A stretch of 64,000 nucleotides of DNA. It comes from Streptomyces coelicoflavus (GTDB taxonomy: Bacteria > Actinomycetota > Actinomycetes > Streptomycetales > Streptomycetaceae). Position numbers and translations under genes: made by a program. The notes below the pieces were generated by a model. The model searched no databases, was not told where the DNA came from, and saw nothing but the letters and a program-made list of their open reading frames with translations. Shown here one piece after another: positions 34,109 to 42,494 of this stretch (the stretch's first letter is position 1; each line of letters opens with the position of its first letter). The stretch covers positions 744,001 through 808,000 of the forward strand of contig NZ_BEWB01000002.1 in assembly GCF_003112555.1 (NCBI RefSeq), read 5' to 3'.

Positions 34109-34276
34109 TCAGGCGGCCGTCTGGGACTCCTCGGCAGGCTTGCGGTGGCGGCCCTGCGGGGTCGCCTCGCCCTCCTGGCTGGAGACCGGTCCACGGTGCT
34201 TGCCGTGGCCGGCGTCGGTCTCGGAAACGTCGGCACCGGCGGCCTGCATCGGCTGGGTCGTGCTGGCGTCGTTCAT
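34109..34276 (-). CDS. small basic protein with two G(K/R)HR motifs
   Basis: A 55-residue open frame beginning MNDASTTQPMQAAGADVSET and ending with ESQTAA. It contains two similar basic motifs, GKHRGP (about residues 25-30) and GRHRKP (42-47), separated by an acidic stretch. Third positions are mostly G/C, which supports coding. No ribosome site precedes the ATG; a good AGGAAAG site instead precedes an overlapping four-codon frame (ATG TTG ACG GGG TGA, ending 11 bases before this start), which may serve as a translational leader. Soluble, unknown function; not matched to a family I can name. Confidence 0.55.
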   Translation of the reverse strand: MNDASTTQPMQAAGADVSETDAGHGKHRGPVSSQEGEATPQGRHRKPAEESQTAA

Positions 34277-34373
34277 CGGAAGGAATTCACCCCGTCAACA
34301 TGATCTTTCCTACAGCCGGGCGAGTCTAACCGGCACACCTCGGGGCGGATCCAGGCGACCACGCCAACCGGCA

Positions 34374-35621
34374 CTACTTCGTTACAAGCCGTGCCAGCGG
34401 GGCCTGTTGAAGCGGTACGGGGCGCGGCTGGGCGGGGGCGGGAGCGTCCGCCGTGCCGGGTTTGCCCGACTCGTCCGGAGTCGATTCCTCCGGATTCTCG
34501 GACCGCCCGACGCCCGCGCCGCCCACACCCTCTGTGCGGTCTGCGCCGTCTGCGCCACCCGGGTCTTCCGGCCCCTCCTGGCCGGGAGCGTCCGGCGCGA
34601 CCAGCCGGGCCACCCCGCACGGCGAGCGCGGTGTGGAGCACGGCAGCCGCAGCTCCCCGTCCGGCGTCCACAGCCCGGCCCCCGTCAACCAGCCGTCGGG
34701 CGGCGGGAGATGACGCACCTGCCGTTCGGCGGGCCGCCACACCCCGACCCAACTGCCGAAGGCGCCGTCCACGCGCAGCGCCACCCCGCACCGCTCCGGA
34801 GTCAGCACCTGCCCCGGCTGGACGGCGAACGGCGTCACGACGCAGTCCGGCATGCGCAGGCACTCCGGGAAACGCACCGGCAGCGTGCTGCCGAGGACGC
34901 CCCAGCCGAGCCGCTCCCGCCCCGGCGAGGGGGCGTCCGAGCCGATCAGCACCAGACCGCTGTCGGGGTCGGCCAGCAGCAGCCGGTCGTCGCTGTCCGG
35001 GGCGATCTGGAGCAGCGGCGAGACCTCGCCGTCCCGCTCCAGGTCCACCACGACCGCCTTGGTGCGCCCGCCGGTCTCCCGGTCCACCGCCAGCATCCGG
35101 CCCGTACGGTCCAGCCAGACCCCGCCCGAGCAGCGGCCGGGGATCTCGGCCACCCGCTCGGGTCCGAAGGCGCCGCCCGCGACCTGCCACAGCACCGTCG
35201 AACGCGCCCCGGCCGCCAGGGCGTACGCCCGCTCACCGCCCGGAGCCGGCGGCAGCAGCCGCAGCCCGGGGGCGTCGGCGGGGCACTCGACCGCGCCGAG
35301 CGACAGCTCGCCGGTGCCGGGCCCGGTCGGGTACAGCAGCGCGAAGAGGTGCCGGCCGGCCGTCACGCGGTGGACCAGGACCCGCCCGTCGCCCATCGGC
35401 TGCACCTCGGTGCCGGGCTCCTCGGGCTGGTTGCCCGGCAGCGGCACCGCGTACGGCTCCGGGCCGTCCAGTGTCCACCGCTCCGGATACCAGGCCTCGC
35501 CGCTTCCCTCGCTCCGGGCGAGACGCGCGGCGTAGGCACCCTCCGCGGTGATGCTGCACCCCACCTTCGGGGTCCCGCCGTCGCCGGGGTCCGCCGAAGG
35601 CTCGATCGCACAGACCGTCAT
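34374..35621 (-). CDS. hypothetical protein, beta-propeller-like
   Basis: A 415-residue cytosolic-looking protein of unknown function. Residues 40-350 alternate short beta-type stretches with Gly/Asp turns (e.g. GGVWLDRTGRMLAVDRETGG, LLLADPDSGLVLIGSD), as in WD-like or other beta-propellers. The last 60 residues are a disordered Gly/Glu/Pro-rich tail. ATG at 35621 is supported by GGAGGTGA with good spacing; the much longer upward frame is antisense to real genes. It is divergent from the Nif3-like gene. Confidence 0.75.
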   Translation of the reverse strand: MTVCAIEPSADPGDGGTPKVGCSITAEGAYAARLARSEGSGEAWYPERWTLDGPEPYAVPLPGNQPEEPGTEVQPMGDGRVLVHRVTAGRHLFALLYPTGPGTGELSLGAVECPADAPGLRLLPPAPGGERAYALAAGARSTVLWQVAGGAFGPERVAEIPGRCSGGVWLDRTGRMLAVDRETGGRTKAVVVDLERDGEVSPLLQIAPDSDDRLLLADPDSGLVLIGSDAPSPGRERLGWGVLGSTLPVRFPECLRMPDCVVTPFAVQPGQVLTPERCGVALRVDGAFGSWVGVWRPAERQVRHLPPPDGWLTGAGLWTPDGELRLPCSTPRSPCGVARLVAPDAPGQEGPEDPGGADGADRTEGVGGAGVGRSENPEESTPDESGKPGTADAPAPAQPRPVPLQQAPLARLVTK

Positions 35622-35829
35622 CGTTCGGTCACCTCCGGCGACGAAGCTAGTTTTCGTACGCACGGGCGGGGGACCGGGACGGCCCTCATCACACATACGT
35701 GTGTCACAGGAACGATTCGCCTGAGGGAAGGGCACGGGGTGTGCTGTGCCGGACCGGGCCGTCGCGGCGTCGGCCGGTGTGCGCGGCTGCGGGTACAACG
35801 GCACAGAAGCTCCAGGTAGCCTTGCACGC

Positions 35830-36696
35830 GTGCCCCGTCTGTCAGAAGTCATCGCCGCGCTGGACAACCTGTGGCCCGCCGAGCGGGCCGAGTCCTGGGA
35901 CGCGGTCGGCACCGTCGTGGGCGACCCGGACCAGGAGGTCACGCGGGTCCTGTTCGCGGTGGACCCCGTCCAGGAGATCGCCGACGAGGCGGTGATGCTC
36001 GGCGCCGACCTGCTCGTCACCCACCACCCGCTGTATCTGCGCGGGACGACGACGGTCGCGGCGTCCACCTTCAAGGGCCGCGTGGTGCACACCCTCATCA
36101 AGAACGACATCGCCCTGCACGTCGCCCACACCAACGCCGACACCGCCGACCCGGGCGTCTCCGACGCGCTGGCCGGCGCCCTCGACCTGAACGTCGTACG
36201 GCCCCTGGTGCCGGACCCGGCCGACCCGGAGGGGCGCCGGGGCCTCGGCCGGGTGTGCGAGCTGACGCACCCGCTGACCGTCCGCGAGCTGGCCGCCCGC
36301 GCCGCCGAGCGGCTGCCCGCCACGGCGCAGGGCGTCCGCGTCGCCGGCGACCCGGAGGCGACCGTGCGCACGGTCGCCGTCAGCGGCGGCTCCGGCGACA
36401 GCCTCTTCGACCACGTACGGGCGGCGGGCGTCGACGCCTTCCTCACCGCGGACCTCCGCCACCACCCGGCCTCGGAGTTTTCCGCGGCTCGCGCCCACAG
36501 CCCCCTCGCGCTGCTCGACGCCGCGCACTGGGCCACCGAGTGGCCCTGGTGCGAGCTGGGCGCGGCCCAGCTCGACGAGATCTCCGACCGCAACGGCTGG
36601 GACCTCAGGGTCCACGTCTCGAAAACGGTCACCGACCCCTGGACCGCCCAGGTGGCGTCCGCCCCGACCTCTAGCGCAATGGGAGCCCCCAACTGA
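35830..36696 (+). CDS. Nif3-like dinuclear metal-centre protein
   Basis: A 288-residue protein of the NIF3/YbgI (DUF34) family. Metal ligands are visible in LLVTHHPLYLRG, LHVAHTNADT and LLDAAHWATEW, with the partner Glu nearby. The family includes GTP cyclohydrolase-I-type-2-like proteins, but the cellular role is not settled. GTG at 35830 is used; a TAGCCT -10 at 35817-35822 lies 7 bases upstream, so the mRNA may be leaderless. It is translationally coupled to the zinc-ribbon gene downstream, the usual actinobacterial order. Confidence 0.9.
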   Translation: MPRLSEVIAALDNLWPAERAESWDAVGTVVGDPDQEVTRVLFAVDPVQEIADEAVMLGADLLVTHHPLYLRGTTTVAASTFKGRVVHTLIKNDIALHVAHTNADTADPGVSDALAGALDLNVVRPLVPDPADPEGRRGLGRVCELTHPLTVRELAARAAERLPATAQGVRVAGDPEATVRTVAVSGGSGDSLFDHVRAAGVDAFLTADLRHHPASEFSAARAHSPLALLDAAHWATEWPWCELGAAQLDEISDRNGWDLRVHVSKTVTDPWTAQVASAPTSSAMGAPN

Positions 36697-37436
36697 AAGC
36701 CGCGCCCGCCGACCAGATCCGACTCCTCGACGTCCAGGGCCTCGACACGCGGCTCCAGCAGCTCGCGCACAAGCGCCGGTCCCTGCCCGAGCACGCCGAG
36801 ATCGAGTCGCTGACCAAGGACCACACCCAGCTGCGCGACCTGCTCGTGGCCGCGCAGACCGAGGAGAGCGACTGCGCCCGCGAGCAGACCAAGGCCGAGC
36901 AGGACGTGGACCAGGTGCGCCAGCGCGCCGCCCGCGACCAGCAGCGCCTGGACTCCGGCGCCGTCACCTCCCCGAAGGACCTGGAGAACCTCCAGCGCGA
37001 GATCGCCTCCCTCGCCAAGCGCCAGGGCGACCTCGAGGACGTCGTCCTGGAGGTGATGGAGCGCCGCGAGTCCGCGCAGGAGCGGGTCGCCGAGCTGACC
37101 GAGCGGGTCGGCGCGGTCCAGGGCAAGATCGACGACGCCACCGCGCGCCGTGACGCGGCCGTCGAGGAGCTGGACGGCGAGGCGGGCTCGGTGACCAAGG
37201 AGCGCGAGGTCGTCTCGGGCTCCGTCCCCGACGACCTGCTGAAGCTCTACGACAAGCTGCGCGAGCAGCAGGGCGGCGTCGGCGCGGCCAAGCTGTACCA
37301 GCGCAGCTGCCAGGGGTGCCGCCAGGAGCTGGCCATCACCGAGCTGAGCGAGATCCGTGCGGCGGCGCCCGACACGGTCGTCCGCTGCGAGAACTGCCGC
37401 CGCATCCTGGTGCGCACGGCCGACTCCGGACTGTAG
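36693..37436 (+). CDS. coiled-coil zinc-ribbon protein with CTG start
   Basis: A 247-residue protein. Residues 5-170 form a long coiled coil rich in Glu, Gln, Arg and Leu; the C-terminus is a C4 zinc ribbon (SCQGCRQEL ... VRCENCRRI). In-frame stop TAG at 36672 and the absence of ATG, GTG or TTG before 36846 leave CTG at 36693 as the only start that keeps the N-terminal helix (KAAPADQIRLLDVQG). CTG overlaps the Nif3 stop (CTGA) and GGGAG lies upstream. The family is conserved next to Nif3 and RNase H genes; it may bind nucleic acid, but its role is unknown. Confidence 0.88.
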   Translation: MKAAPADQIRLLDVQGLDTRLQQLAHKRRSLPEHAEIESLTKDHTQLRDLLVAAQTEESDCAREQTKAEQDVDQVRQRAARDQQRLDSGAVTSPKDLENLQREIASLAKRQGDLEDVVLEVMERRESAQERVAELTERVGAVQGKIDDATARRDAAVEELDGEAGSVTKEREVVSGSVPDDLLKLYDKLREQQGGVGAAKLYQRSCQGCRQELAITELSEIRAAAPDTVVRCENCRRILVRTADSGL

Positions 37437-37448
37437 GGAGCCGGTTCG

Positions 37449-38807
37449 GTGACTGATCCGGTGGCCGGTGCGCAGGGCCGGGTACGGGAGTTCGTCGTCG
37501 AGGCGGACGGCGGGTCGCGGGGCAACCCGGGGCCCGCGGGCTACGGCGCGGTGGTCCTCGACCCGGCGACGGGGGAGTCCCTGGTGGAGGCCGCCGAGTA
37601 CCTCGGGGTCGTCACCAACAACGTCGCCGAGTACCGGGGGCTGCTGGCCGGCCTGCGCGCGGCGAGGGAACTCGATCCGGACGCCGTCGTTCACGTCCGC
37701 ATGGACTCCAAGCTCGTCGTCGAGCAGATGTCGGGCCGCTGGAAGATCAAGCACCCCGACATGAAGCCGCTGGCGGCCGAGGCCGCGCGGGTCTTCCCGC
37801 CCGGCCGCGTGACGTACGAGTGGATCCCCCGCGCGAGCAACAAGCACGCCGACCGCCTGGCCAACGAGGCGATGGACGCGGGCGCGCGCGGCGAGGCGTG
37901 GTCGCCGTCCGGGTCGACGGCGGAACTGGACGCGGGCGGCGCCGCCGGCCGCACCGCCCCGGGAGAGCGCCCGGCGCAGCAGGCCCCCCGGACCGGCACG
38001 GGGACCGCGACGGCCGGCACGGGGGCGCGTGCCACTGCCGTCAGCGCCACCGCCGTCAGCCCCTCCGCCGTCACCGCCGCCACCGGAGCTCCCGGCACCG
38101 GTGTCGCCGCCGAGACCCCGGGCGAGGCCGACGTGCGGGCCGCGAAGACCGTGGCCTCGCCCGGCTGGGGACCCCCCGACATGGGCGCCCCCGCCACCTT
38201 CGTCCTCCTGCGGCACGGGGAGACGCCCCTCACCCCGCAGAAGCGGTTCTCCGGGAGCGGCGGCAGCGATCCGTCCCTGTCGTCCGTCGGCCGGGAGCAG
38301 GCCGAGAAGGTCGCCGAGAGCCTCGCCCGGCGCGGCACGATCGAGGCGGTCGTCGCCTCACCCCTGGCCCGCACCCGTGAGACCGCCGGTGTCGTCGCCG
38401 CCCGCCTCGGCCTGGAGGTGGCGGTCGACGAGGGCCTGCGCGAGACCGACTTCGGGGCGTGGGAGGGGCTCACCTTCGGCGAGGTGCGCGACCGCTACCC
38501 CGAGGACCTGGACGCCTGGCTGGCCTCCCCGGACGCGGAACCGACCGGCGGCGGCGAGAGCTTCGCGGCCACCGGCGTCCGGGTCGCCGCCACCCGCGAC
38601 CGGCTCGTCGCGGCGTACGCGGGCCGCACGGTGCTGCTGGTCTCCCACGTGACGCCGATCAAGACGTTCCTGCGACTCGCGCTGGGCGCCCCGCCGGAGT
38701 CGCTGTTCCGCATGGAGCTGTCGGCCGCGTCCCTGTCGGCGGTGGCGTACTACGCGGACGGCGGCGCCAGCGTCCGCCTGTTCAACGAGACGTCCCACCT
38801 GCGCTGA
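37449..38807 (+). CDS. bifunctional RNase H / histidine acid phosphatase (CobC-like)
   Basis: A 452-residue fusion like mycobacterial Rv2228c. Residues about 12-145 are RNase HI with its acidic residues in VEADGGSRGNPGPAGYG, NNVAEYRGLL, VRMDSKLVVEQ and NKHADRLANE. A Thr/Ala/Gly-rich linker (150-250) follows. Residues about 255-450 are a phosphoglycerate-mutase-like phosphatase with LLRHGETPLT and the second catalytic His in LLVSHVTPIKTFL. It removes RNA from RNA-DNA hybrids; the phosphatase half resembles alpha-ribazole phosphatase of cobalamin synthesis. Follows the zinc-ribbon gene by 12 bases. Its 3' end overlaps the convergent aldolase gene. Confidence 0.93.
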   Translation: MTDPVAGAQGRVREFVVEADGGSRGNPGPAGYGAVVLDPATGESLVEAAEYLGVVTNNVAEYRGLLAGLRAARELDPDAVVHVRMDSKLVVEQMSGRWKIKHPDMKPLAAEAARVFPPGRVTYEWIPRASNKHADRLANEAMDAGARGEAWSPSGSTAELDAGGAAGRTAPGERPAQQAPRTGTGTATAGTGARATAVSATAVSPSAVTAATGAPGTGVAAETPGEADVRAAKTVASPGWGPPDMGAPATFVLLRHGETPLTPQKRFSGSGGSDPSLSSVGREQAEKVAESLARRGTIEAVVASPLARTRETAGVVAARLGLEVAVDEGLRETDFGAWEGLTFGEVRDRYPEDLDAWLASPDAEPTGGGESFAATGVRVAATRDRLVAAYAGRTVLLVSHVTPIKTFLRLALGAPPESLFRMELSAASLSAVAYYADGGASVRLFNETSHLR

Positions 38808-39441
38808 GTCCGGCCGCCTCCCGGGCCAGCGCCTCCACACGCCCCCAGTCCCGGCCGGCCACCGCGTCCTTGGGCAGCATCCAACTGCCCCCCACGCAGC
38901 CGACGTTGGGCAGGGCCAGGTACTCCGGGGCGGAGGCCGGCGTAATGCCGCCGGTCGGGCAGAAGCGCGCCTGCGGCAAGGGCGCGGCGAGCGCCTTGAG
39001 ATAGCCGGTGCCACCCGCCGCCTCGGCCGGGAAGAACTTCATCTCCCGCACCCCGCGTTCCAGCAGCGCCACGACCTCCGAGGTGGTCGACACCCCCGGC
39101 AGGAACGGCACCCCGGACGCCCGCATGGCCTCCAGCAGTACGTCCGTCCACCCCGGGCTGACCAGGAACCGCGCCCCGGCCGCCACGACCTCACCGACCT
39201 GCTCCGCCGTGATGACGGTGCCCGCGCCGACCACCGCGTCCGGCACCTCATCGGCGATGGCCCGGATCGCGTCGAGGGCGGCCGGTGTCCGCAGCGTCAC
39301 CTCGATCGCGGGCAGCCCGCCGGCGACGAGCGCCCTGGCGAGCGGCACGGCGTCGGCGAGGTCGTCGACGACCACGACGGGCACGACGGGCGCGAGATCC
39401 AGCACCGAGGCGGCGGGGGAGGAGGGCAGCGGAGAACTCAT
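38782..39441 (-). CDS. eda: 2-keto-3-deoxy-6-phosphogluconate / 4-hydroxy-2-oxoglutarate aldolase
   Basis: A 219-residue class I aldolase. The catalytic Glu is in LPAIEVTLRTP and the Schiff-base Lys in EMKFFPAEAAGG; GAGTVITAEQV and CPTGGITP are further family blocks. It cleaves KDPG to pyruvate and glyceraldehyde 3-phosphate. ATG at 39441 is the likely start; an upstream GTG at 39480 would place the inverted-repeat operator inside the gene. It is convergent with the RNase H gene, overlapping it by 26 bases. Confidence 0.92.
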   Translation of the reverse strand: MSSPLPSSPAASVLDLAPVVPVVVVDDLADAVPLARALVAGGLPAIEVTLRTPAALDAIRAIADEVPDAVVGAGTVITAEQVGEVVAAGARFLVSPGWTDVLLEAMRASGVPFLPGVSTTSEVVALLERGVREMKFFPAEAAGGTGYLKALAAPLPQARFCPTGGITPASAPEYLALPNVGCVGGSWMLPKDAVAGRDWGRVEALAREAAGLSAGGTSR

Positions 39442-39471
39442 GCCCTCATCGTGCCGCCGAACCGCACGCTC

Positions 39472-39500
39472 TGCAATCACCGTTGCAAGACATGCAACGG
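39472..39500 (-). promoter_or_regulatory. TGCAA inverted-repeat operator upstream of eda
   Basis: A perfect inverted repeat, arms CCGTTGCA and TGCAACGG with a 5-base spacer, covers 39480-39500. A third half-site TGCAA (39472-39476) pairs with the same central TTGCA at a 6-base spacing. It lies 31-59 bases before the eda ATG. The regulator is not encoded next to it. Confidence 0.65.
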
Positions 39501-39514
39501 GGACTCGGCGGGGG

Positions 39515-40297
39515 TCAGTGCACCTCGTCCACGAGCACGTCCAGCGACCACGGCTTCCCGGCCTTCGCGGGCGCCTGCGCCTCCACCGCGTACCCCAGGT
39601 CGCGCAGCGCGCCGACCAGCTCCGCCGGCCCCTCGGGCGCGGTCCCGGACGCCAGCAGGCTCCGGACGATCCGCCCCTTGGTCGCCTTGTTGAAGTGGCT
39701 GACCACCTTCCGGGTCGGCGCGTGCAGCACCCGCACGGTCGCCGTCCGCGAGGCGACCTCGCCCTTCGGCCGCCAGGCCGCCGCGTACGCCGCCGACCGC
39801 AGGTCGAGGACCAGCCCGTTCCCGGCCGCCTCCGGCAGCACCTCGGCCATCGGAGCCCGCCAGTACGCGCCCAGCGCCCCGAGACCGGGCAGTTTCACGC
39901 CCATCGAGCACCGGTAGGAGGGGATCCGGTCGGTCACCCGCACGGCACCCCACAATCCCGAGAAGACCAGCAGCGACCCGGCCGCCCGCCGCTTGGCGGC
40001 CGCGTCCAGCGAGGCCAGGTCCAGGGCGTCGTACAGCACCCCGGTGTAGATCTCCCCGGCCGGACGGGCCCCCGCGGTCGGCAGCTCCGCGTTCTTGGCG
40101 ACCTCGCCGCGCAGGCCCTCGCTCAGCCCGAGCACCTCGCGCGCCTTCTCCTCGTCGCCGGCGCACAGCTCGACCAGCTCGCCGAGGACGGTCTCCCGGG
40201 CCGCGGTGAGCCCCGGCAGGGACAGCGACCCGGTCTTCAGCGGGGCGCCCCGGCCGGACGCGGCCTTCCCCTCGGACGGCGGCAGCAGGACAAGCAC
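39515..40297 (-). CDS. yaaA: peroxide stress protein YaaA
   Basis: A 260-residue protein of the YaaA/UPF0246 family, starting MLVLLPPSEGKA and holding the family blocks YTGVLYDALD, FSGLWGAVRVTDRIPSYR and VSHFNKATKGRIVR. In E. coli YaaA lowers free iron and protects DNA from peroxide damage. Single gene; the eda operator lies just after its stop. Confidence 0.92.
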   Translation of the reverse strand: MLVLLPPSEGKAASGRGAPLKTGSLSLPGLTAARETVLGELVELCAGDEEKAREVLGLSEGLRGEVAKNAELPTAGARPAGEIYTGVLYDALDLASLDAAAKRRAAGSLLVFSGLWGAVRVTDRIPSYRCSMGVKLPGLGALGAYWRAPMAEVLPEAAGNGLVLDLRSAAYAAAWRPKGEVASRTATVRVLHAPTRKVVSHFNKATKGRIVRSLLASGTAPEGPAELVGALRDLGYAVEAQAPAKAGKPWSLDVLVDEVH

Positions 40298-40336
40298 ACG
40301 TACTCCTTCACATCGAGCCGGCTCCCCAGCCCCCGG

Positions 40337-40951
40337 TCAGGGTACGGCGTCCCCCGCCCGCGCCCGCTCGACGGCCCGTACCAGCGCCCCCGGGTCGTCG
40401 GCATGGCACCGCACCACCCGCACCTCCCGGCGCCGCCCGAAGAAGGAGACGTGGGCGACGGGCTCGGCGAGCTCGACGGTGACGGAGGTCTGGGACCCCA
40501 CGGCGAGAGCGAGTTCCCCGTCGGCGGGCTCGTGCGTCGTGCGCAGCTCGCGCCGGACGGAGGCGATCCGCTCCAGCGGTATCCGCAGATCGACGTGGAG
40601 GGCCCGGCGGATCCGCAGCACGCCCGCGCCCGGGTCCAGAACATGCGGCCGGACCACGGAGGCGGCGTGCAGCCCGATCACCATCACGACGGTGTACACG
40701 TCCAGCACCAGCACCACATGGTGCGCTGCGGGCCAGTCCCGCAGCAGCACCGACATCATCACGGACTCGACGACACACACGAACGCGAACCCGGCCATCA
40801 TCGCGCCCTGCCCCCGCGCGTACCCGAAGGCGGACCCGCCGGCCGCCGCGTCGTGCGTCCGCCGGGCGGCCCACAGCCACAGGCTCGCCCACAGCCGCAG
40901 CTCGTGCCGGACGAGCAGGTGCGCGAACGCGGCGGGACCGGTGCCCCTCAC
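40337..40951 (-). CDS. membrane protein with PH-like C-terminal domain
   Basis: A 204-residue protein. Two hydrophobic segments (about 48-68, MMAGFAFVCVVESVMMSVLL, and 75-100) are followed by a beta-rich domain (VLRIRRALHVDLRIPLERIA, then ALAVGSQTSVTVELAEPV) that resembles bacterial PH domains. The GTG start overlaps the stop of the MerR gene (GTGA), so it is the second gene of that operon. Function unknown; the regulator may control it. Confidence 0.75.
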   Translation of the reverse strand: MRGTGPAAFAHLLVRHELRLWASLWLWAARRTHDAAAGGSAFGYARGQGAMMAGFAFVCVVESVMMSVLLRDWPAAHHVVLVLDVYTVVMVIGLHAASVVRPHVLDPGAGVLRIRRALHVDLRIPLERIASVRRELRTTHEPADGELALAVGSQTSVTVELAEPVAHVSFFGRRREVRVVRCHADDPGALVRAVERARAGDAVP

Positions 40952-41709
40952 GACCGCCGTCCCCGGGAGGCGATCTCCATGGCCCGCCGGACCGCCTCCG
41001 CCTGGGCCGGCGCGAAGTCGGCGTACAGGGCGCGCAGGAGACCGTGGCCGGGGTCGAGGTCGAAGCCGTCCTCGGGCAGCAGCTCGGCGGGCATGCAGTC
41101 GGCGAGTACGCGGGCCGCCTCCGCCACACGGGGGTCGTCGGCGCCGGCGTCGGCCAGTTCGTCGAGCAGCGCATAGGCGCGGCGGGCCCGCGCCGCAGCC
41201 TCCGGCGAACCCAGGGCCCCGCGCATCGCGGCCAGCAGCTCCTCCCGCTCCTCCGGGGCGACGGTGCTCTCCAGCAGCACCAGCATCTCCCGGTCCCGCA
41301 CGGCCATCGGTGAGCCCGACACGTCCCCGATCCCGGCGAACAGCTCGGTCAGCTCGGGCGCGACCGGCCCCTCGGCCGGCACCCCGCCCTCCGCCTCCAG
41401 CAGCGCCCGCAGCCGCGCCCGGCGCTCGTGGATCGCCGCCTCCTGCCGTGCGAGATCCGCGTCCAGCTCCTCCAGGACCTCGGCGAGGTCCTTCCCGGCG
41501 TCGTCCGCCAGCACGTCCCGCACCTCCGCCAGGCCGAGCCCCAACTCGGTCAGCCGCCTGATCCTGGCCAGCACGACGACATGCCGCAACGTGTACGTCC
41601 GATACCCGTTGGCCAGCCGCTCCGGTTCGGGCAGCAGGCCCTGATGGTGGTAGTGCCGCACGGTCCGCGTGGTGACGCCGACGGCGTCGGCGAGTTCTCC
41701 GATCCGCAT
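40948..41709 (-). CDS. MerR-family regulator
   Basis: A 253-residue activator/repressor. The winged helix is at residues 1-70 (MRIGELADAVGVTTRTVRHY, then GYRTYTLRHVVVLARIRRL), followed by a coiled coil (about 75-118) and a helical C-terminal domain of 130 residues without obvious metal-binding cysteines. A promoter with a 19-base spacer directly upstream is typical of MerR control. The next gene encodes a small membrane protein. Confidence 0.9.
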   Translation of the reverse strand: MRIGELADAVGVTTRTVRHYHHQGLLPEPERLANGYRTYTLRHVVVLARIRRLTELGLGLAEVRDVLADDAGKDLAEVLEELDADLARQEAAIHERRARLRALLEAEGGVPAEGPVAPELTELFAGIGDVSGSPMAVRDREMLVLLESTVAPEEREELLAAMRGALGSPEAAARARRAYALLDELADAGADDPRVAEAARVLADCMPAELLPEDGFDLDPGHGLLRALYADFAPAQAEAVRRAMEIASRGRRS

Positions 41710-41715
41710 GACCCC

Positions 41716-41746
41716 AGTAGAAACGTTGACGTTGCGACAGGGTCAA
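41716..41746 (-). promoter_or_regulatory. MerR-type promoter with 19-bp spacer
   Basis: On the minus strand TTGACC (41741-41746) and TCTACT (41716-41721) are separated by 19 bases, the overlong spacing that MerR proteins correct by DNA distortion. The -10 ends 6 bases before the ATG, so the message is probably leaderless. Confidence 0.7.
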
Positions 41747-41874
41747 GCGCGAGGCCCCGGCCTCCGGACAGCGACGTCGCTCCTGTGCCACGATCGAGGG
41801 AACGGTTCCCGATCTCTCGGACAGGTGATCAGCCGATGCCCCAATCTGGCGAGCGACCGAAGGAGGGGCGTGAC

Positions 41875-42450
41875 ATGACTGCCATGGCACACGAACCGAT
41901 CACGCAGGACCTCTTGCTGGAGTGGTTTCTCGCCCTGGACACCCCGGAGGGGTTCCGGGCGGAGCTGATCGAGGGGGAGATCGTCGTGACACCGCCGCCG
42001 GACGGGGACCACGAGGATTACATCGGGCTGATTGTGAGTCAGGTGCACCGGCGGTCCGTCACCGACATGCAGTTCTCCGGCAACAAGGGCCTCAAACTGA
42101 AGAACGCCGATGGTCTCCCGGCAGACCATGTGATCCCTGACGGCACCTTCGCGCCCGCGGGTTCCAGGCTCTATCGCGGAGCCGAGCCCTGGATGCCTTG
42201 CGACGGTGTCTCACTGGTGCTGGAGGTGACCTCCAGCAAGCCCAAGGCCGACCGCGAGACCAAACGCCACGCCTATGCGCGCGGTGATATCCCGTTCTAC
42301 CTGCTCGTCGACCGCCAGGAGTCGTCGATCACACTGTTCAGCGATCCGGGCCACGACGACTACCGGCAGCACTGCACCGTCACCTTCGGGAAGCCGCTGA
42401 CGCTCCCCGCCCCCTTCTCCTTCGACCTGGACACCAGCGACTTCCTCTGA
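41875..42450 (+). CDS. Uma2-family putative nuclease (DUF820)
   Basis: A 191-residue protein of the PD-(D/E)xK restriction-endonuclease-like fold. The core acidic residues and Lys are visible in VIPDGTFAP and LVLEVTSSKPKADRETKRHAYARG..: Asp, Glu-x-Val and downstream Lys/Arg. ATG at 41875 has AGGAGGGG upstream. Uma2 genes are scattered in many copies in actinobacteria and cyanobacteria with unknown role. Single gene between the MerR operon and rnpB. Confidence 0.88.
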   Translation: MTAMAHEPITQDLLLEWFLALDTPEGFRAELIEGEIVVTPPPDGDHEDYIGLIVSQVHRRSVTDMQFSGNKGLKLKNADGLPADHVIPDGTFAPAGSRLYRGAEPWMPCDGVSLVLEVTSSKPKADRETKRHAYARGDIPFYLLVDRQESSITLFSDPGHDDYRQHCTVTFGKPLTLPAPFSFDLDTSDFL

Positions 42451-42479
42451 GCCCGTCCGAAGGCCGCGTTCGTGCCCGG

Positions 42480-42485
42480 TACCAT
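42480..42485 (+). promoter_or_regulatory. -10 element of rnpB
   Basis: TACCAT stands 9 bases before the first base of the RNase P P1 helix, at the distance expected of a -10. A clear -35 is not visible. Confidence 0.5.
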
Positions 42486-42494
42486 GGTCCGTAC

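Noticed and set aside
34374..38216. A 1280-codon minus-strand frame
   Set aside because: Only its last 415 codons are a gene. The rest is antisense to the Nif3-like, zinc-ribbon and RNase H genes, whose motifs are clear.
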